DNA from: an uncultured Clostridia bacterium
Lineage (GTDB): Bacteria; Bacillota; Clostridia; UMGS1810
Length of the DNA stretch: 64,000 nucleotides
Assembly: GCA_934463115.1 (NCBI GenBank)
Contig: CAKSIN010000010.1
Coordinates: 1-64,000 of the forward strand
Direction: 5' to 3'
Shown piece after piece: positions 25,330 to 34,053 of this stretch (its first letter is position 1; each line of letters begins with the position of its first letter). A model generated the notes under the pieces. It made no database searches, was not told where the DNA came from, and saw only the letters and a program-made list of their open reading frames with translations. The position numbers were made by a program, and so were the translations under genes.

Positions 25330-26202
25330 GTGAACAAGCAGGGATATGTGTACAAATCAATGGAAAAATACAGGCGAAAATTTGCTCTGATATGCGGAGT
25401 AATATTTGTACTTTGGGTGTTGTTTACGGTTGCAAAATGGCCGTATATACGCACGAAAATGTTTGGTGCAGTTGCACTTGACGAATCGGAGTATTTGTCT
25501 GAAACGGGAACAAAAACGCTGACCGAACCGCTTGTGCTGGATCGTCATGAGACAAAAGAACCGACGTCGATATATTCCAAACAGAACAGCTATTGGCAGG
25601 ACGGCAGGTATCTCTTTAATATGAACATAAGCAATATTAAAGAAACTGATGTTGAGTTTACCTCAATTCTTGAGGTTTCGTCATCTCAAAAGCTGGAGTA
25701 CCCCACTGCCGTAATCTATACTGCCGATCTTGCCGGGAAAACCACTGTAATAATAGCTGAGCCGGAGCAAAAATTATCCGACAATATTCAAGGTTACCTT
25801 GTGGAACCGCAAAGAGCGGTTTTGTCCCGTCTGTCGGAAAATATGAAAGACGGCGACAAGCTTGTCCTGGCAGATTGGTTTATTGACTGCCGTAAGATTG
25901 ATATGGGGCTTGATTCCACGGATTTGCATATTTCGTTTTTGATGCTGATGGTTCTGATTCTTTTGCTTATTCGTCTGGCACAGGAATATATCAATCCGCT
26001 CAGCACACCGACGTACCGGCAGCTTTCACGCTACGGCAACATAACCGATATAGCCGCCGAAGTCGACAGAGAGGTAGAATCCGCAGACGCATACACAGAG
26101 GACGGAAAGTTTATATGCGAAAACTTTATCATTGAAAATGATACTTTCAAAAAGAAAATTACGCGTAATCATATGGTAAGTGATGAAAAACGACATTCAT
26201 AG
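25330..26202 (+). CDS. membrane protein of unknown function (possibly DUF6709 family)
   Basis: A 290-residue protein with an N-terminal membrane helix (FALICGVIFVLWVLFTV), an extracytoplasmic region of about 150 residues, a second helix (ISFLMLMVLILLLIRLA) near residue 205, and a cytoplasmic tail. PLSTPTYRQLSRYGNITDIA after the second helix recalls proteins annotated DUF6709 in gut Clostridia, but I am unsure. The start is GTG 25330 with AAGGAG upstream. It may be cotranscribed with rsmI. Function unknown. Confidence 0.7.
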   Translation: MNKQGYVYKSMEKYRRKFALICGVIFVLWVLFTVAKWPYIRTKMFGAVALDESEYLSETGTKTLTEPLVLDRHETKEPTSIYSKQNSYWQDGRYLFNMNISNIKETDVEFTSILEVSSSQKLEYPTAVIYTADLAGKTTVIIAEPEQKLSDNIQGYLVEPQRAVLSRLSENMKDGDKLVLADWFIDCRKIDMGLDSTDLHISFLMLMVLILLLIRLAQEYINPLSTPTYRQLSRYGNITDIAAEVDREVESADAYTEDGKFICENFIIENDTFKKKITRNHMVSDEKRHS

Positions 26203-26495
26203 CCGAAGGAGAGTAACCCGAACCCGCCTGAAAAGGCATAATTTCGGCATCTTTTGGCTTGTCATCTTCGCAAGGCGACAGCCTTGCTTCATCTTCCGCA
26301 CCAAAATCTGTTCAAAATTCTATCCTTTTCAGGTCAAAGAATTTTGAGAGAACGGATTTTTGGTTGCGCAAGGCAAAAACGCAGGTAATCCTTTGTGGAT
26401 TACCGAGTATTTTAACACAGCGAAAGCGGAAATCCGTCTCTCAAAATCGGAGTTCGGATTATTCTCTTTTGGCTAGGCATGTGGGAGTCGAACCC
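26203..26495 (-). repeat. two-armed structured repeat, copy 1 (minus orientation)
   Basis: This fills most of the 470-base gap before the ATP synthase operon. Read on the minus strand it has a T-arm-like end (GGGTTCGACTCCCACATGCCT, 26475-26495 reversed). Arm 1 is AAATCCGTCTCTCAAAA (26430-26446) with TTTTGAGAGAACGGATTTT (26342-26360), enclosing GGTAATCC/GGATTACC (26384-26404). Arm 2 is CCTGAAAAGG/CCTTTTCAGG with AATTT extensions (26227-26244 and 26315-26333), enclosing GCAAGGC-GACA-GCCTTGC (26270-26287). It is homologous to 60709-60985. No convincing ORF. Confidence 0.7.
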
Positions 26496-26545
26496 GATAC
26501 AGCGGTAAAGAAACGGTAAAAAAATAAAAATTTTGAAAAAAACGC

Positions 26546-26574
26546 TTGACTTAGCGTATATTTTGTATTAAAAT
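26546..26574 (+). promoter_or_regulatory. promoter of the ATP synthase operon
   Basis: TTGACT at 26546-26551 and TAAAAT at 26569-26574, 17-base spacer, about 100 bases ahead of atpB. The leader contains only a 14-codon ORF I do not accept as a gene. Confidence 0.65.
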
Positions 26575-26672
26575 GAGGGCATGAAAATTGTTAAAAAAAA
26601 GACATACTCGGGCGGTAACGCGTAAGCGGTGCCGTCTGTAAATATTTTTTTGAGGAAAAGAGGTTTGGCTGT

Positions 26673-27464
26673 ATGAGTAAAAAGAGACGGACTGTCAGTC
26701 TGATTGTATTCATCGGCGCGGTTTTGATTTTGCTCGCGGCAATTATAGCAGTTCCGTCCGCCAAGGATTCTTCCGAAACTATTCAGTCTGTAATGCGCGA
26801 CAGCGTGCTTCACGAGGAACGCAAGATTAATTTTTTCGGAATGGCGGTTAACCCCGGACTTGTTTCGGCGTTTACGGTAACGGGAGTGTTTTTGGTTTTT
26901 GCACTCTTTGTGAGATTGTTTGTTATTCCGAAGTTTAAGCTTGTTCCCGGAAAGTTTCAGCTTGTTCTGGAGCAGGCAGTGGGACTTTTTGATTCGCTCG
27001 CGAAAACGAGCAGTCCAAAGATGAACAACTTTCTCGGGGCATATATTTTCACAGCAGGTGCGTACATATTTGTGGGAACGCTGTTTGAACTTACAGGTGT
27101 GCAGGGGGTTACCGTATCGGGTAAGCCTATTGACCTGCCGGCTCCACTGTCCGACATAAACGGTGCCATTACAATGGGATGCCTGTCGTATTTAATTATT
27201 ATGTCGGGCGGATTTATCCGCAACGGGTTCAAGGGTATCGGCAAAACGCTCAAGGATTTTTCACTTCCGATATCAATGAGCTTCAGACTTTTCGGTGCAC
27301 TGCTCAGCGGCGCACTTGTAACAGAGCTTGTGTATTATTATACGGCGCTCAACTTTGTACTGCCGGTAATAGTCGGTGTACTTTTTACACTTATGCATGC
27401 ACTCATACAGGCATATGTGTTAACCATGCTTACGGCACTTTTCTACGGAGAAGTTTCCGAGTAA
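26673..27464 (+). CDS. atpB: F1Fo ATP synthase subunit a
   Basis: The membrane stator subunit that, with the c-ring, forms the ion path. 263 residues with about six hydrophobic helices. The essential Arg is in PISMSFRLFGALLSGALV near residue 208, and a late HALIQAYVLTMLTALF block is conserved. First gene of a seven-gene operon; no atpI precedes it. The N-terminal extension up to residue 70 (SETIQSVMRDSVLHEERK) is extracytoplasmic by prediction. Confidence 0.94.
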   Translation: MSKKRRTVSLIVFIGAVLILLAAIIAVPSAKDSSETIQSVMRDSVLHEERKINFFGMAVNPGLVSAFTVTGVFLVFALFVRLFVIPKFKLVPGKFQLVLEQAVGLFDSLAKTSSPKMNNFLGAYIFTAGAYIFVGTLFELTGVQGVTVSGKPIDLPAPLSDINGAITMGCLSYLIIMSGGFIRNGFKGIGKTLKDFSLPISMSFRLFGALLSGALVTELVYYYTALNFVLPVIVGVLFTLMHALIQAYVLTMLTALFYGEVSE

Positions 27465-27496
27465 ATACATCATTATACAAATGGGGGTAATTCAAA

Positions 27497-27826
27497 ATGA
27501 AAATGAAAAAGAATGTTAAGAGGATTTTTGCAATAGTTATGCTTGTGCTGATGTTTTCGGCAATGAGCACTGTGGCATATGCCGCAAACGGTGACGCTTC
27601 GGCTACAGGTTCAAAGGCTCTTGCAGCCGGAATAGCAGTCGGCCTTGCAGCTGCCGGCGGTGCAATAGGTATGGGTGTTGCAATAGCAAAATCGGTAGAC
27701 GGCATTTCACGTCAGCCCGAAGCCGACGGAAAAATCCGCACAAGCCTCATGCTCGGACTTGTATTTGTGGAAACGGCAATTATATATGCACTTATCGTAG
27801 CTATACTCGTTATATTTGTACTCTGA
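27497..27826 (+). CDS. atpE: F1Fo ATP synthase subunit c, with signal-peptide-like N-terminus
   Basis: The rotor-ring subunit. Two hydrophobic helices are joined by the conserved polar loop ISRQPEADGK. The ion-binding carboxylate is Glu92 in VFVETAIIYAL. At 109 residues it is about 30 longer than usual because of a leading segment (KKNVKRIFAIVMLVLMFSAM, then VAYA-A) that looks like a cleavable signal peptide. The helix-1 position that is Gln in well-known Na+-dependent rings is Met59 here (AIGMG), while Thr93 and Tyr97 remain, so the coupling ion cannot be decided by eye. Confidence 0.93.
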   Translation: MKMKKNVKRIFAIVMLVLMFSAMSTVAYAANGDASATGSKALAAGIAVGLAAAGGAIGMGVAIAKSVDGISRQPEADGKIRTSLMLGLVFVETAIIYALIVAILVIFVL

Positions 27827-27842
27827 TCGGCAGGTGAACAAT

Positions 27843-28331
27843 ATGAATATACCGCTTAATGTTGATTGGCATCAGATTCTTTTGCATCTGTTCAACTTTG
27901 TGATATTGTTTGGAATACTTTATTTTCTGCTGTATAAACCCACGAAAGATTTTATGCAAAAGCGTGCGGATTACTATAAGAAAATGGACAGCGATGCGAA
28001 CGAAAATCTCGAAAAAGCCAAACAGGCAAGGCAACAGTACGAAGCTAAGCTGGGCGAAGCCGAAAAAGAGGCATCCGAGCTCAAAACCGCTGCTGCAATT
28101 AAGGCAGACCGCGCGGCAAAGAAGCGTATTGAGGATGCAAAGGATAAGGGCAACAGAATTATAGAAGACGCTAAAAAAGCTGCCGAAGCTCAAAAAGACA
28201 AAATTCTGCTTGAGGCAAATTCCGAAATAGAAAATATGGTATCGGCAGCAATAGACAAAGCTATGGCATCTACCGGAGTTAACACCGGAAATTCGTTTGA
28301 CGAATTTTTGGATGCCGTTAAAAAGGAGTGA
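27843..28331 (+). CDS. atpF: F1Fo ATP synthase subunit b
   Basis: The peripheral-stalk subunit: one N-terminal membrane helix (LLHLFNFVILFGILYFLLYK) followed by a long Lys/Glu/Ala-rich coiled coil to residue 163. AGGTGA precedes ATG 27843. In most bacteria atpH (delta) comes next; here the next gene is atpA directly, 5 bases after the stop. Confidence 0.93.
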   Translation: MNIPLNVDWHQILLHLFNFVILFGILYFLLYKPTKDFMQKRADYYKKMDSDANENLEKAKQARQQYEAKLGEAEKEASELKTAAAIKADRAAKKRIEDAKDKGNRIIEDAKKAAEAQKDKILLEANSEIENMVSAAIDKAMASTGVNTGNSFDEFLDAVKKE

Positions 28332-28336
28332 CCGAT

Positions 28337-30124
28337 ATGGCAGACCACGAGATAAGAAAAATCGGTGTTCAGGCATATATATACAGCCACGAAGAACCGA
28401 CGGGCAGCCAAAGGGAACGTCTGCAGAGCTTTCTTGAAGAAAAGTATCATTCAAATGTTAATATTGTCTGGAGACAGGACAGCGGAACGCAGGACGGTTT
28501 CCGCATTGAAATAGGTACGTCTGTGTATAAGTGGAGCCTCGACAAGGTGTATGACTGGACTCCGCAGGGCAAAGGACGTCAACTCAAAGAAAAGGTAGCC
28601 GAGGCTATAAAGAACAAGAGCAACGTTATGCCGCTGATTAAGCAGGCAATGGACGGCTGGAAACCGTCGCCCCATGCCGACGAAATCGGAACGGTTCTCA
28701 CGGTCGGCGACGGAATAGCGTCGGTCGGCGGATTGGAGAGCGTATGCTACGGTGAAATTCTTGTGTTTGAATCGGGAGTAAAAGGCATGGCGCTTGAACT
28801 TCGTGGAGATGACATCGGATGCGTTTTGTTTGGAGACGATTTTGACATTACACAGGGAAGCGTCGTTCACAGAACGGGCAAAATAGCCGGAGTACCCGTA
28901 GGCGAAAACTTTATAGGGCGTATTGTGGACGCTCTCGGCAGTCCGATAGACGGAAAAGGGTTTATAAAAGAAGACGGATATTACCCGATAGAAAGAAGCG
29001 CTCCGGGTATAATAGACCGCCAGGGAGTAAATCAGCCGCTTGAAACAGGGATTCTTGCCATAGATTCAATGTTCCCGATAGGCAGAGGGCAGCGTGAGCT
29101 CATTATCGGCGACAGACAGACCGGAAAAACCGCGATAGCGCTGGATACTATTTTAAATCAAAAAGACAAAAATGTTATTTGTATATACGTTGCAATCGGT
29201 CAGAAGGCAAGTTCGGTTGCAAGACTCGCTGAAACTCTCAGAAAGTACGGCGCCGACAAATACACGATTGTGATAAACGCTACCGCAAGTGACAGCGCGC
29301 CGCTGCAGTATGTTGCACCGTATGCCGGATGTGCTATGGGCGAATACTTTATGGAGCGCGGCAGCGATGTGCTTATAATATATGACGATTTGTCAAAGCA
29401 TGCTATCGCTTATCGTGCATTGAGCCTGCTTTTGGGACGTTCGCCGGGACGTGAGGCATATCCGGGAGATGTATTTTATCTTCATTCGCGTCTGCTGGAA
29501 CGTTCGGCACATTTGAGCGATAAAAAGGGCGGCGGCAGTATGACGGCACTCCCGATTGTAGAAACACAATCCGGTGATGTTTCGGCATATATTCCGACAA
29601 ACATAATATCAATTACCGACGGTCAGATTTTCCTTGAAAGCAATTTGTTCTTTGCAGGTCAGAGACCGGCGGTTAATGTGGGGCTTTCGGTGTCGCGTGT
29701 GGGCGGAGCCGCGCAGACAAAGGCTATGAAAAAGGCAGCCGGCACCATTCGACTCGACCTTGCTCAATATCGCGAGATGGAAGTTTTCACACAGTTTGCC
29801 AGTGACCTTGACGATGCAACGAAACGTCAGCTCGCATACGGTCAAGGGCTCATGCGTATGCTTCGCCAGGGGCAGTATTCGCCGTACAGCCAGCACGAAC
29901 AGGTTATAATTTTAACTGCTGCGCTTGGTCACGCAATGCAAAATATACAGCCGGACAGTGTACCGGAATTTATTTCAAAGCTTACGGCGCTTATAGAAAA
30001 CAAGCATTTTGATATATGTGAAAGAATTTCAAACGACGGGGTGCTTTCCGACGAAGATAAGGACAGTATAATCAGTATTGCAAAAAAGCTTGCCGCCGAT
30101 GAATTTGCAACACAGGAGATGTGA
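28337..30124 (+). CDS. atpA: F1 ATP synthase subunit alpha with N-terminal delta-like domain
   Basis: The non-catalytic nucleotide-binding F1 subunit, with Walker A GDRQTGKT near residues 258-265 and the alpha signature YDDLSKHAIAYRALSLLLGR. At 595 residues it is about 80 longer than ordinary alpha. The extra N-terminus (about residues 9-90) resembles the C-terminal domain of subunit delta/OSCP: an alternating strand (VQAYIYS), a helix (SQRERLQSFLEEKY), a strand, a central G-x-I-x-I-G (DGFRIEIGTSVYKWSL) and a last helix. There is no separate atpH in the operon. The start ATG 28337 has GGAG 8 bases upstream. The core identity is certain; the fusion is inferred from pattern and context. Confidence 0.93.
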   Translation: MADHEIRKIGVQAYIYSHEEPTGSQRERLQSFLEEKYHSNVNIVWRQDSGTQDGFRIEIGTSVYKWSLDKVYDWTPQGKGRQLKEKVAEAIKNKSNVMPLIKQAMDGWKPSPHADEIGTVLTVGDGIASVGGLESVCYGEILVFESGVKGMALELRGDDIGCVLFGDDFDITQGSVVHRTGKIAGVPVGENFIGRIVDALGSPIDGKGFIKEDGYYPIERSAPGIIDRQGVNQPLETGILAIDSMFPIGRGQRELIIGDRQTGKTAIALDTILNQKDKNVICIYVAIGQKASSVARLAETLRKYGADKYTIVINATASDSAPLQYVAPYAGCAMGEYFMERGSDVLIIYDDLSKHAIAYRALSLLLGRSPGREAYPGDVFYLHSRLLERSAHLSDKKGGGSMTALPIVETQSGDVSAYIPTNIISITDGQIFLESNLFFAGQRPAVNVGLSVSRVGGAAQTKAMKKAAGTIRLDLAQYREMEVFTQFASDLDDATKRQLAYGQGLMRMLRQGQYSPYSQHEQVIILTAALGHAMQNIQPDSVPEFISKLTALIENKHFDICERISNDGVLSDEDKDSIISIAKKLAADEFATQEM

Positions 30125-30129
30125 TATGT

Positions 30130-31047
30130 ATGGCCGGTACAAAGGAAATTAAGAATCATATAGACAGTGTGCGCGATACGCAGAAAATTACAAATGCCAT
30201 GTACCTTATTGCGTCAACAAAAATGCGCAAAGCAAAGAGCGAACTCGATATGACGCGACCGTATTTTAACGCACTAAAGGGCGAAATAAAACGCATTTTC
30301 CGTACATCGAGCGATATAGACAACAGATATTTCTACCCGGTGACAGGCGAACACGACCTTGACGGTGCGTACGGATATCTTGTTATTACGGCCGACAAAG
30401 GACTTGCCGGGGCATATAACCAAAACGTGATAAAAGAAGCAGTTCGTCTTATGAATGAGCACGACAATCCAAAGCTTTTTGTTGTCGGAGAATACGGCAG
30501 AAGATATTTTACACAGCACAATATACCGATTGAGCAAAGCTTTTTGTATACGGCTCAGAATCCTACGCTTCACCGAGCAAGAAAGATATCGTCGATATTG
30601 CTCGAAAAGTTTTTGCAGGGAGAACTTAAAAAAATTTTTGTGGTGTACACGGATTTCGGAAACGGTCTTTCGGCAGAAGCGTGCTCGGCAAGACTTCTGC
30701 CGTTTCACCGTGCACAGTTTGCAACACCGGCAAGCGAGGAAAAGGAGATTACTTCGCCGTTTGAGTTTTTGCCGTCCATGGAAAAAGTACTTGACAACCT
30801 TGTGCCGAGCTATGTAACCGGATTTGTTTACAGTGCCCTTGTGGATAGCTTTTGCTGTGAACAAAACTCGCGTATGACAGCTATGGATTCGGCAAACAGA
30901 AATGCTCAGAATCTGCTCGACGATTTGTCTCTTGAATACAATCACGTAAGGCAGAGTGCCATAACTCAGGAAATAACAGAAATATCGTCCGGTGCAAAAT
31001 GGCAGCGGATGAAAAGCAGTAAAACGGACGGAGGTGCCGGAGTATGA
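30130..31047 (+). CDS. atpG: F1 ATP synthase subunit gamma
   Basis: The central rotor shaft of F1. The N-terminal helix AGTKEIKNHIDSVRDTQKIT with MYLIASTKMRKAK and the C-terminal helix MTAMDSANRNAQNLLDDLSL are diagnostic. 305 residues. ATG 30130 is used, with AGGAG upstream; the gene overlaps atpD by 4 bases (ATGA). Confidence 0.94.
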   Translation: MAGTKEIKNHIDSVRDTQKITNAMYLIASTKMRKAKSELDMTRPYFNALKGEIKRIFRTSSDIDNRYFYPVTGEHDLDGAYGYLVITADKGLAGAYNQNVIKEAVRLMNEHDNPKLFVVGEYGRRYFTQHNIPIEQSFLYTAQNPTLHRARKISSILLEKFLQGELKKIFVVYTDFGNGLSAEACSARLLPFHRAQFATPASEEKEITSPFEFLPSMEKVLDNLVPSYVTGFVYSALVDSFCCEQNSRMTAMDSANRNAQNLLDDLSLEYNHVRQSAITQEITEISSGAKWQRMKSSKTDGGAGV

Positions 31048-32447
31048 CAAAAGGAAAAATAGTTCAGATTTCGGGCTCGGTTGTGGATGTGGAATTCCCG
31101 GACGGAGCCCTGCCGAAAATAAATGAGGCTCTGTCTGTTACGGCAGACGGAAAAAAACGCGTTATGGAGGTAGCACAGCATATCGGAAACGGAGTTGTGC
31201 GCTGCATAATGCTGTCGGAAAGCGAAGGACTGAAGCGCGGCGCGGAGGTTGAGGACACGGGCAGCGGAATAAGCGTTCCGGTCGGCGAGTGTACCCTCGG
31301 CAGAATGTTTAACGTTCTCGGCGATACCATAGACGGTATGGGCAAAACCGATTCTGCCGCGAAGCGCTGGAGCATCCACCGCAAGCCGCCGGCATTTGAT
31401 GAACAGAGCCCGGCTGTTGAGATACTCGAAACGGGAATAAAGGTTATAGACCTGCTTGAGCCGTACCCAAAGGGCGGCAAGATAGGACTGTTCGGCGGTG
31501 CCGGCGTAGGCAAAACCGTTTTGATTCAGGAGCTTATACACAATGTGGCTATGGAACACGGCGGATACTCTATATTTACCGGAGTCGGCGAACGCTCACG
31601 CGAGGGTAACGATTTGTGGAACGAAATGCACGAGAGCGGTGTTGCCGACAAGACGGCAATGGTTTTCGGTCAGATGAACGAGCCTCCCGGAGTGCGTATG
31701 CGTGTTGCGCTGTCTGGACTCACCATGGCAGAGTATTTCCGCGATGAGCAAAATAAAGATGTATTGCTTTTTATAGATAATATATTCAGATTTGTGCAGG
31801 CGGGCAGCGAAGTTTCCACATTGCTCGGACGTATGCCGTCCGCTGTCGGATATCAGCCGACTCTTGCGCAGGAAATGGGAGCACTGCAGGAGAGAATCAC
31901 ATCTACCAAGCAGGGTTCCGTTACATCGGTTCAGGCTGTTTATGTTCCTGCCGATGACCTTACCGATCCGGCGCCTGCCACGACTTTTTCACATCTTGAT
32001 GCAACAACGGTGCTTAGCCGAAAAGTTTCGGAACAGGGTATATATCCCGCTGTTGATCCGCTTGAATCTTCATCGCGTATTCTTGAGGCGGATATTGTCG
32101 GAAAACGCCACTATAACACTGCACGAAAAGTACAGGAAACGCTCCAGAAATACAGTGAGTTGCAGGATATTATAGCAATTCTCGGTATGGACGAACTCAG
32201 TGACGCCGATAAGCTTGTTGTCGACAGGGCGCGCAAAGTTCAAAGGTTCCTGTCACAGCCTATGAATGTTGCCGAGAAATTTACCGGAGTTAAGGGCGTG
32301 TACGTTTCGCTCGATGAAACACTTCGCGGATTTGAGGCAATACTCGGCGGCGAAGTTGACAAACTTCCGGAATCCGCATTTTACAATGTCGGTACTCTGG
32401 ATGATGCAATTCAGAAGGCACACAAGATTGAGGACGGTGAGATATAA
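31044..32447 (+). CDS. atpD: F1 ATP synthase subunit beta
   Basis: The catalytic F1 subunit: Walker A GGAGVGKTVLIQEL near residue 153, the catalytic-Glu region GERSREGNDLWNEM, and the DELSD-type loop as GMDELSDADKL. 467 residues, normal length. It overlaps atpC at the TAATG junction. Confidence 0.97.
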   Translation: MTKGKIVQISGSVVDVEFPDGALPKINEALSVTADGKKRVMEVAQHIGNGVVRCIMLSESEGLKRGAEVEDTGSGISVPVGECTLGRMFNVLGDTIDGMGKTDSAAKRWSIHRKPPAFDEQSPAVEILETGIKVIDLLEPYPKGGKIGLFGGAGVGKTVLIQELIHNVAMEHGGYSIFTGVGERSREGNDLWNEMHESGVADKTAMVFGQMNEPPGVRMRVALSGLTMAEYFRDEQNKDVLLFIDNIFRFVQAGSEVSTLLGRMPSAVGYQPTLAQEMGALQERITSTKQGSVTSVQAVYVPADDLTDPAPATTFSHLDATTVLSRKVSEQGIYPAVDPLESSSRILEADIVGKRHYNTARKVQETLQKYSELQDIIAILGMDELSDADKLVVDRARKVQRFLSQPMNVAEKFTGVKGVYVSLDETLRGFEAILGGEVDKLPESAFYNVGTLDDAIQKAHKIEDGEI

Positions 32448-32863
32448 TGGCAGAAATGTTTGATCTCAGTGTTCTTGCATCGGATAAAACATTTTATGTA
32501 GGCAAGTGCTCATCTCTTGTCATACCCACATCAAGCGGATTGGCAGGAATATTGGCGCACCACCGCAATATGATAGCGGCTATTGTTCCGGGAACAATGA
32601 AATATACTGATTCGGACGGTGCGGAGCACATTGCGGCAGTGTCCAACGGAATGATAAAGGTTGAGGACGGCAATGTTCTGGTGCTTGCAGATACCGCCGA
32701 ACGCCCGGAAGAGATAGATATTAACCGTGCGAAGCGTGATGCCGAACAGGCAAAAGAGGCTATTCTGCAAAAGAAAAGCATACGCGATTACAGGTCTGCA
32801 CAGGCAAGAATGGCACGTGCACTCAGCCGAATTGCCGTTGGCGATTTAAGCAGAATGAATTAG
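32447..32863 (+). CDS. atpC: F1 ATP synthase subunit epsilon
   Basis: The regulatory and coupling subunit at the foot of the rotor: an N-terminal beta-sandwich (SSGLAGILAHHRNMIAAIVPG) and a C-terminal helical pair (DAEQAKEAILQKKSIRDY). 138 residues. Last gene of the operon, followed by a terminator. Confidence 0.93.
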   Translation: MAEMFDLSVLASDKTFYVGKCSSLVIPTSSGLAGILAHHRNMIAAIVPGTMKYTDSDGAEHIAAVSNGMIKVEDGNVLVLADTAERPEEIDINRAKRDAEQAKEAILQKKSIRDYRSAQARMARALSRIAVGDLSRMN

Positions 32864-32877
32864 ATAGGATAATACAG

Positions 32878-32916
32878 ACGTTGTCGGCAGAGATATCTCC
32901 GGCAGCGTTTTTGTTT
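32878..32916 (+). terminator. terminator of the ATP synthase operon
   Basis: ACGTTGTCGG (32878-32887) pairs with CCGGCAGCGT (32899-32908), including two G-U pairs, followed by TTTTTGTTT. Confidence 0.75.
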
Positions 32917-32929
32917 ACAAAAAATAATA

Positions 32930-32958
32930 TTGCACAAAACGTTTAACTGTGGTAAAAT
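32930..32958 (+). promoter_or_regulatory. promoter of the PfkB-family kinase gene
   Basis: TTGCAC at 32930-32935, 17-base spacer, TAAAAT at 32953-32958. Confidence 0.65.
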
Positions 32959-32994
32959 TAAAACGTTATCAATAAATATACGGAAGTGATACTT

Positions 32995-34032
32995 ATGTTT
33001 GAAAATATTAAAAACAGAGAATTTGATGTAATAGGCATAGGAGAAGTTATGCTGAGATTGTCGCCGGGCGGAAAAGAGCGCATTTCTCAAAGTGAGACGT
33101 TTGATAAAATGGCGGGCGGCTCGGAACTTAATGTTGTGTCCGGCATAGCGCAGCTGGGATTAAGAACAGGAATTATAACAAAGCTGCCGGACAATGAGGC
33201 AGGGAAATTCGTTGAAAACAAAATACGATACAGCGGAACCAGCAATGATTATATTATTTTTGATAAAAGCAAATCGAAACGTCTCGGAATATACTACTAC
33301 GAAGGCGGTGCATATCCGCGTGTGCCGGTTGTGGAGTACGACAGGCAAAATTCCTCTTTTCTTAGTTTTTGCAGAGATGATATTTCATCTGCGGTGTATT
33401 CGGAAACAAAGATTTTTCACTTAAGCGGAATTACTCTTGCTCTGAACGATACACTCCGCAGCGAGGTTACGGACATGGTTCGTGAATTTAAAAATAACAG
33501 CACTCTTGTCTCGTTTGATGTAAACTACCGTGCCGGGCTGTGGGATGAGGATACGGCGAGAAATACCATTCTCGGCATAATGCCGTACATAGATATATTA
33601 TTTGTTTCGGAAGAAACGTCAAGACGTATGTTCGCAAAGGAAGGCAGTATAGAAGAAATTCAGCTTGAATTTGCCGAGCAGTTTCCGAATTTAAAGATGA
33701 TTGCAAGCACAAAGAGAACCGTAACATCACCCACCAGACATACATTTACATCTACGGTGCTGGATTGCACAACCAAAAACAGTTTCTCCGAGGAAGCATA
33801 CAGAGATATTGAGGTTGTCGACAGAATAGGCAGCGGTGACGCTTATGTGGCAGGTGCGCTGTTTGGGGTACTGAAGTTCGGCAGCGCCGAGGAAGCCGTT
33901 AAATTCGGCAACGCCATGGCAGCTGTAAAGAATACAATACCGGGCGATATGACGGTGTGCAGCTATAAGGATATATGCCGTGTGATAGACGCACATTGCA
34001 AAAAGGGAGCAGTAAGCGAAATGGTTCGGTAA
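32995..34032 (+). CDS. PfkB family sugar kinase (2-keto-3-deoxygluconate kinase-like)
   Basis: A ribokinase-fold kinase of 345 residues. The start DVIGIGEVMLRLSPGG, the substrate block AGGSELNVVSGIAQLGLRTG, VSFDVNYRAGLW and the anion-hole/catalytic DRIGSGDAYVAGALFG (catalytic Asp in GSGDA) are all visible. The opening and DVNYRAGLW pattern recall KDG kinases, but the substrate cannot be fixed by eye and no KDG aldolase is nearby. ATG 32995 follows GGAAGTGAT. Confidence 0.85.
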   Translation: MFENIKNREFDVIGIGEVMLRLSPGGKERISQSETFDKMAGGSELNVVSGIAQLGLRTGIITKLPDNEAGKFVENKIRYSGTSNDYIIFDKSKSKRLGIYYYEGGAYPRVPVVEYDRQNSSFLSFCRDDISSAVYSETKIFHLSGITLALNDTLRSEVTDMVREFKNNSTLVSFDVNYRAGLWDEDTARNTILGIMPYIDILFVSEETSRRMFAKEGSIEEIQLEFAEQFPNLKMIASTKRTVTSPTRHTFTSTVLDCTTKNSFSEEAYRDIEVVDRIGSGDAYVAGALFGVLKFGSAEEAVKFGNAMAAVKNTIPGDMTVCSYKDICRVIDAHCKKGAVSEMVR

Positions 34033-34053
34033 TGTTGCTTGGAGGTGGCGGAA

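Noticed and set aside
26475..26495. tRNA-like T-arm sequences at 26.5 and 60.7-61.0 kb taken as tRNA genes
   Set aside because: There is no D-arm, anticodon arm or matching 5' acceptor strand within tRNA distance; they are ends of the repeat element.
26259..26519. 86-codon ORF inside the structured repeat before atpB
   Set aside because: The homologous element at 60.7 kb does not keep this frame; the inverted repeats explain the sequence better.
26581..26625. 14-codon ORF in the atp leader
   Set aside because: No ribosome site of its own and too short to support; treated as untranslated leader.
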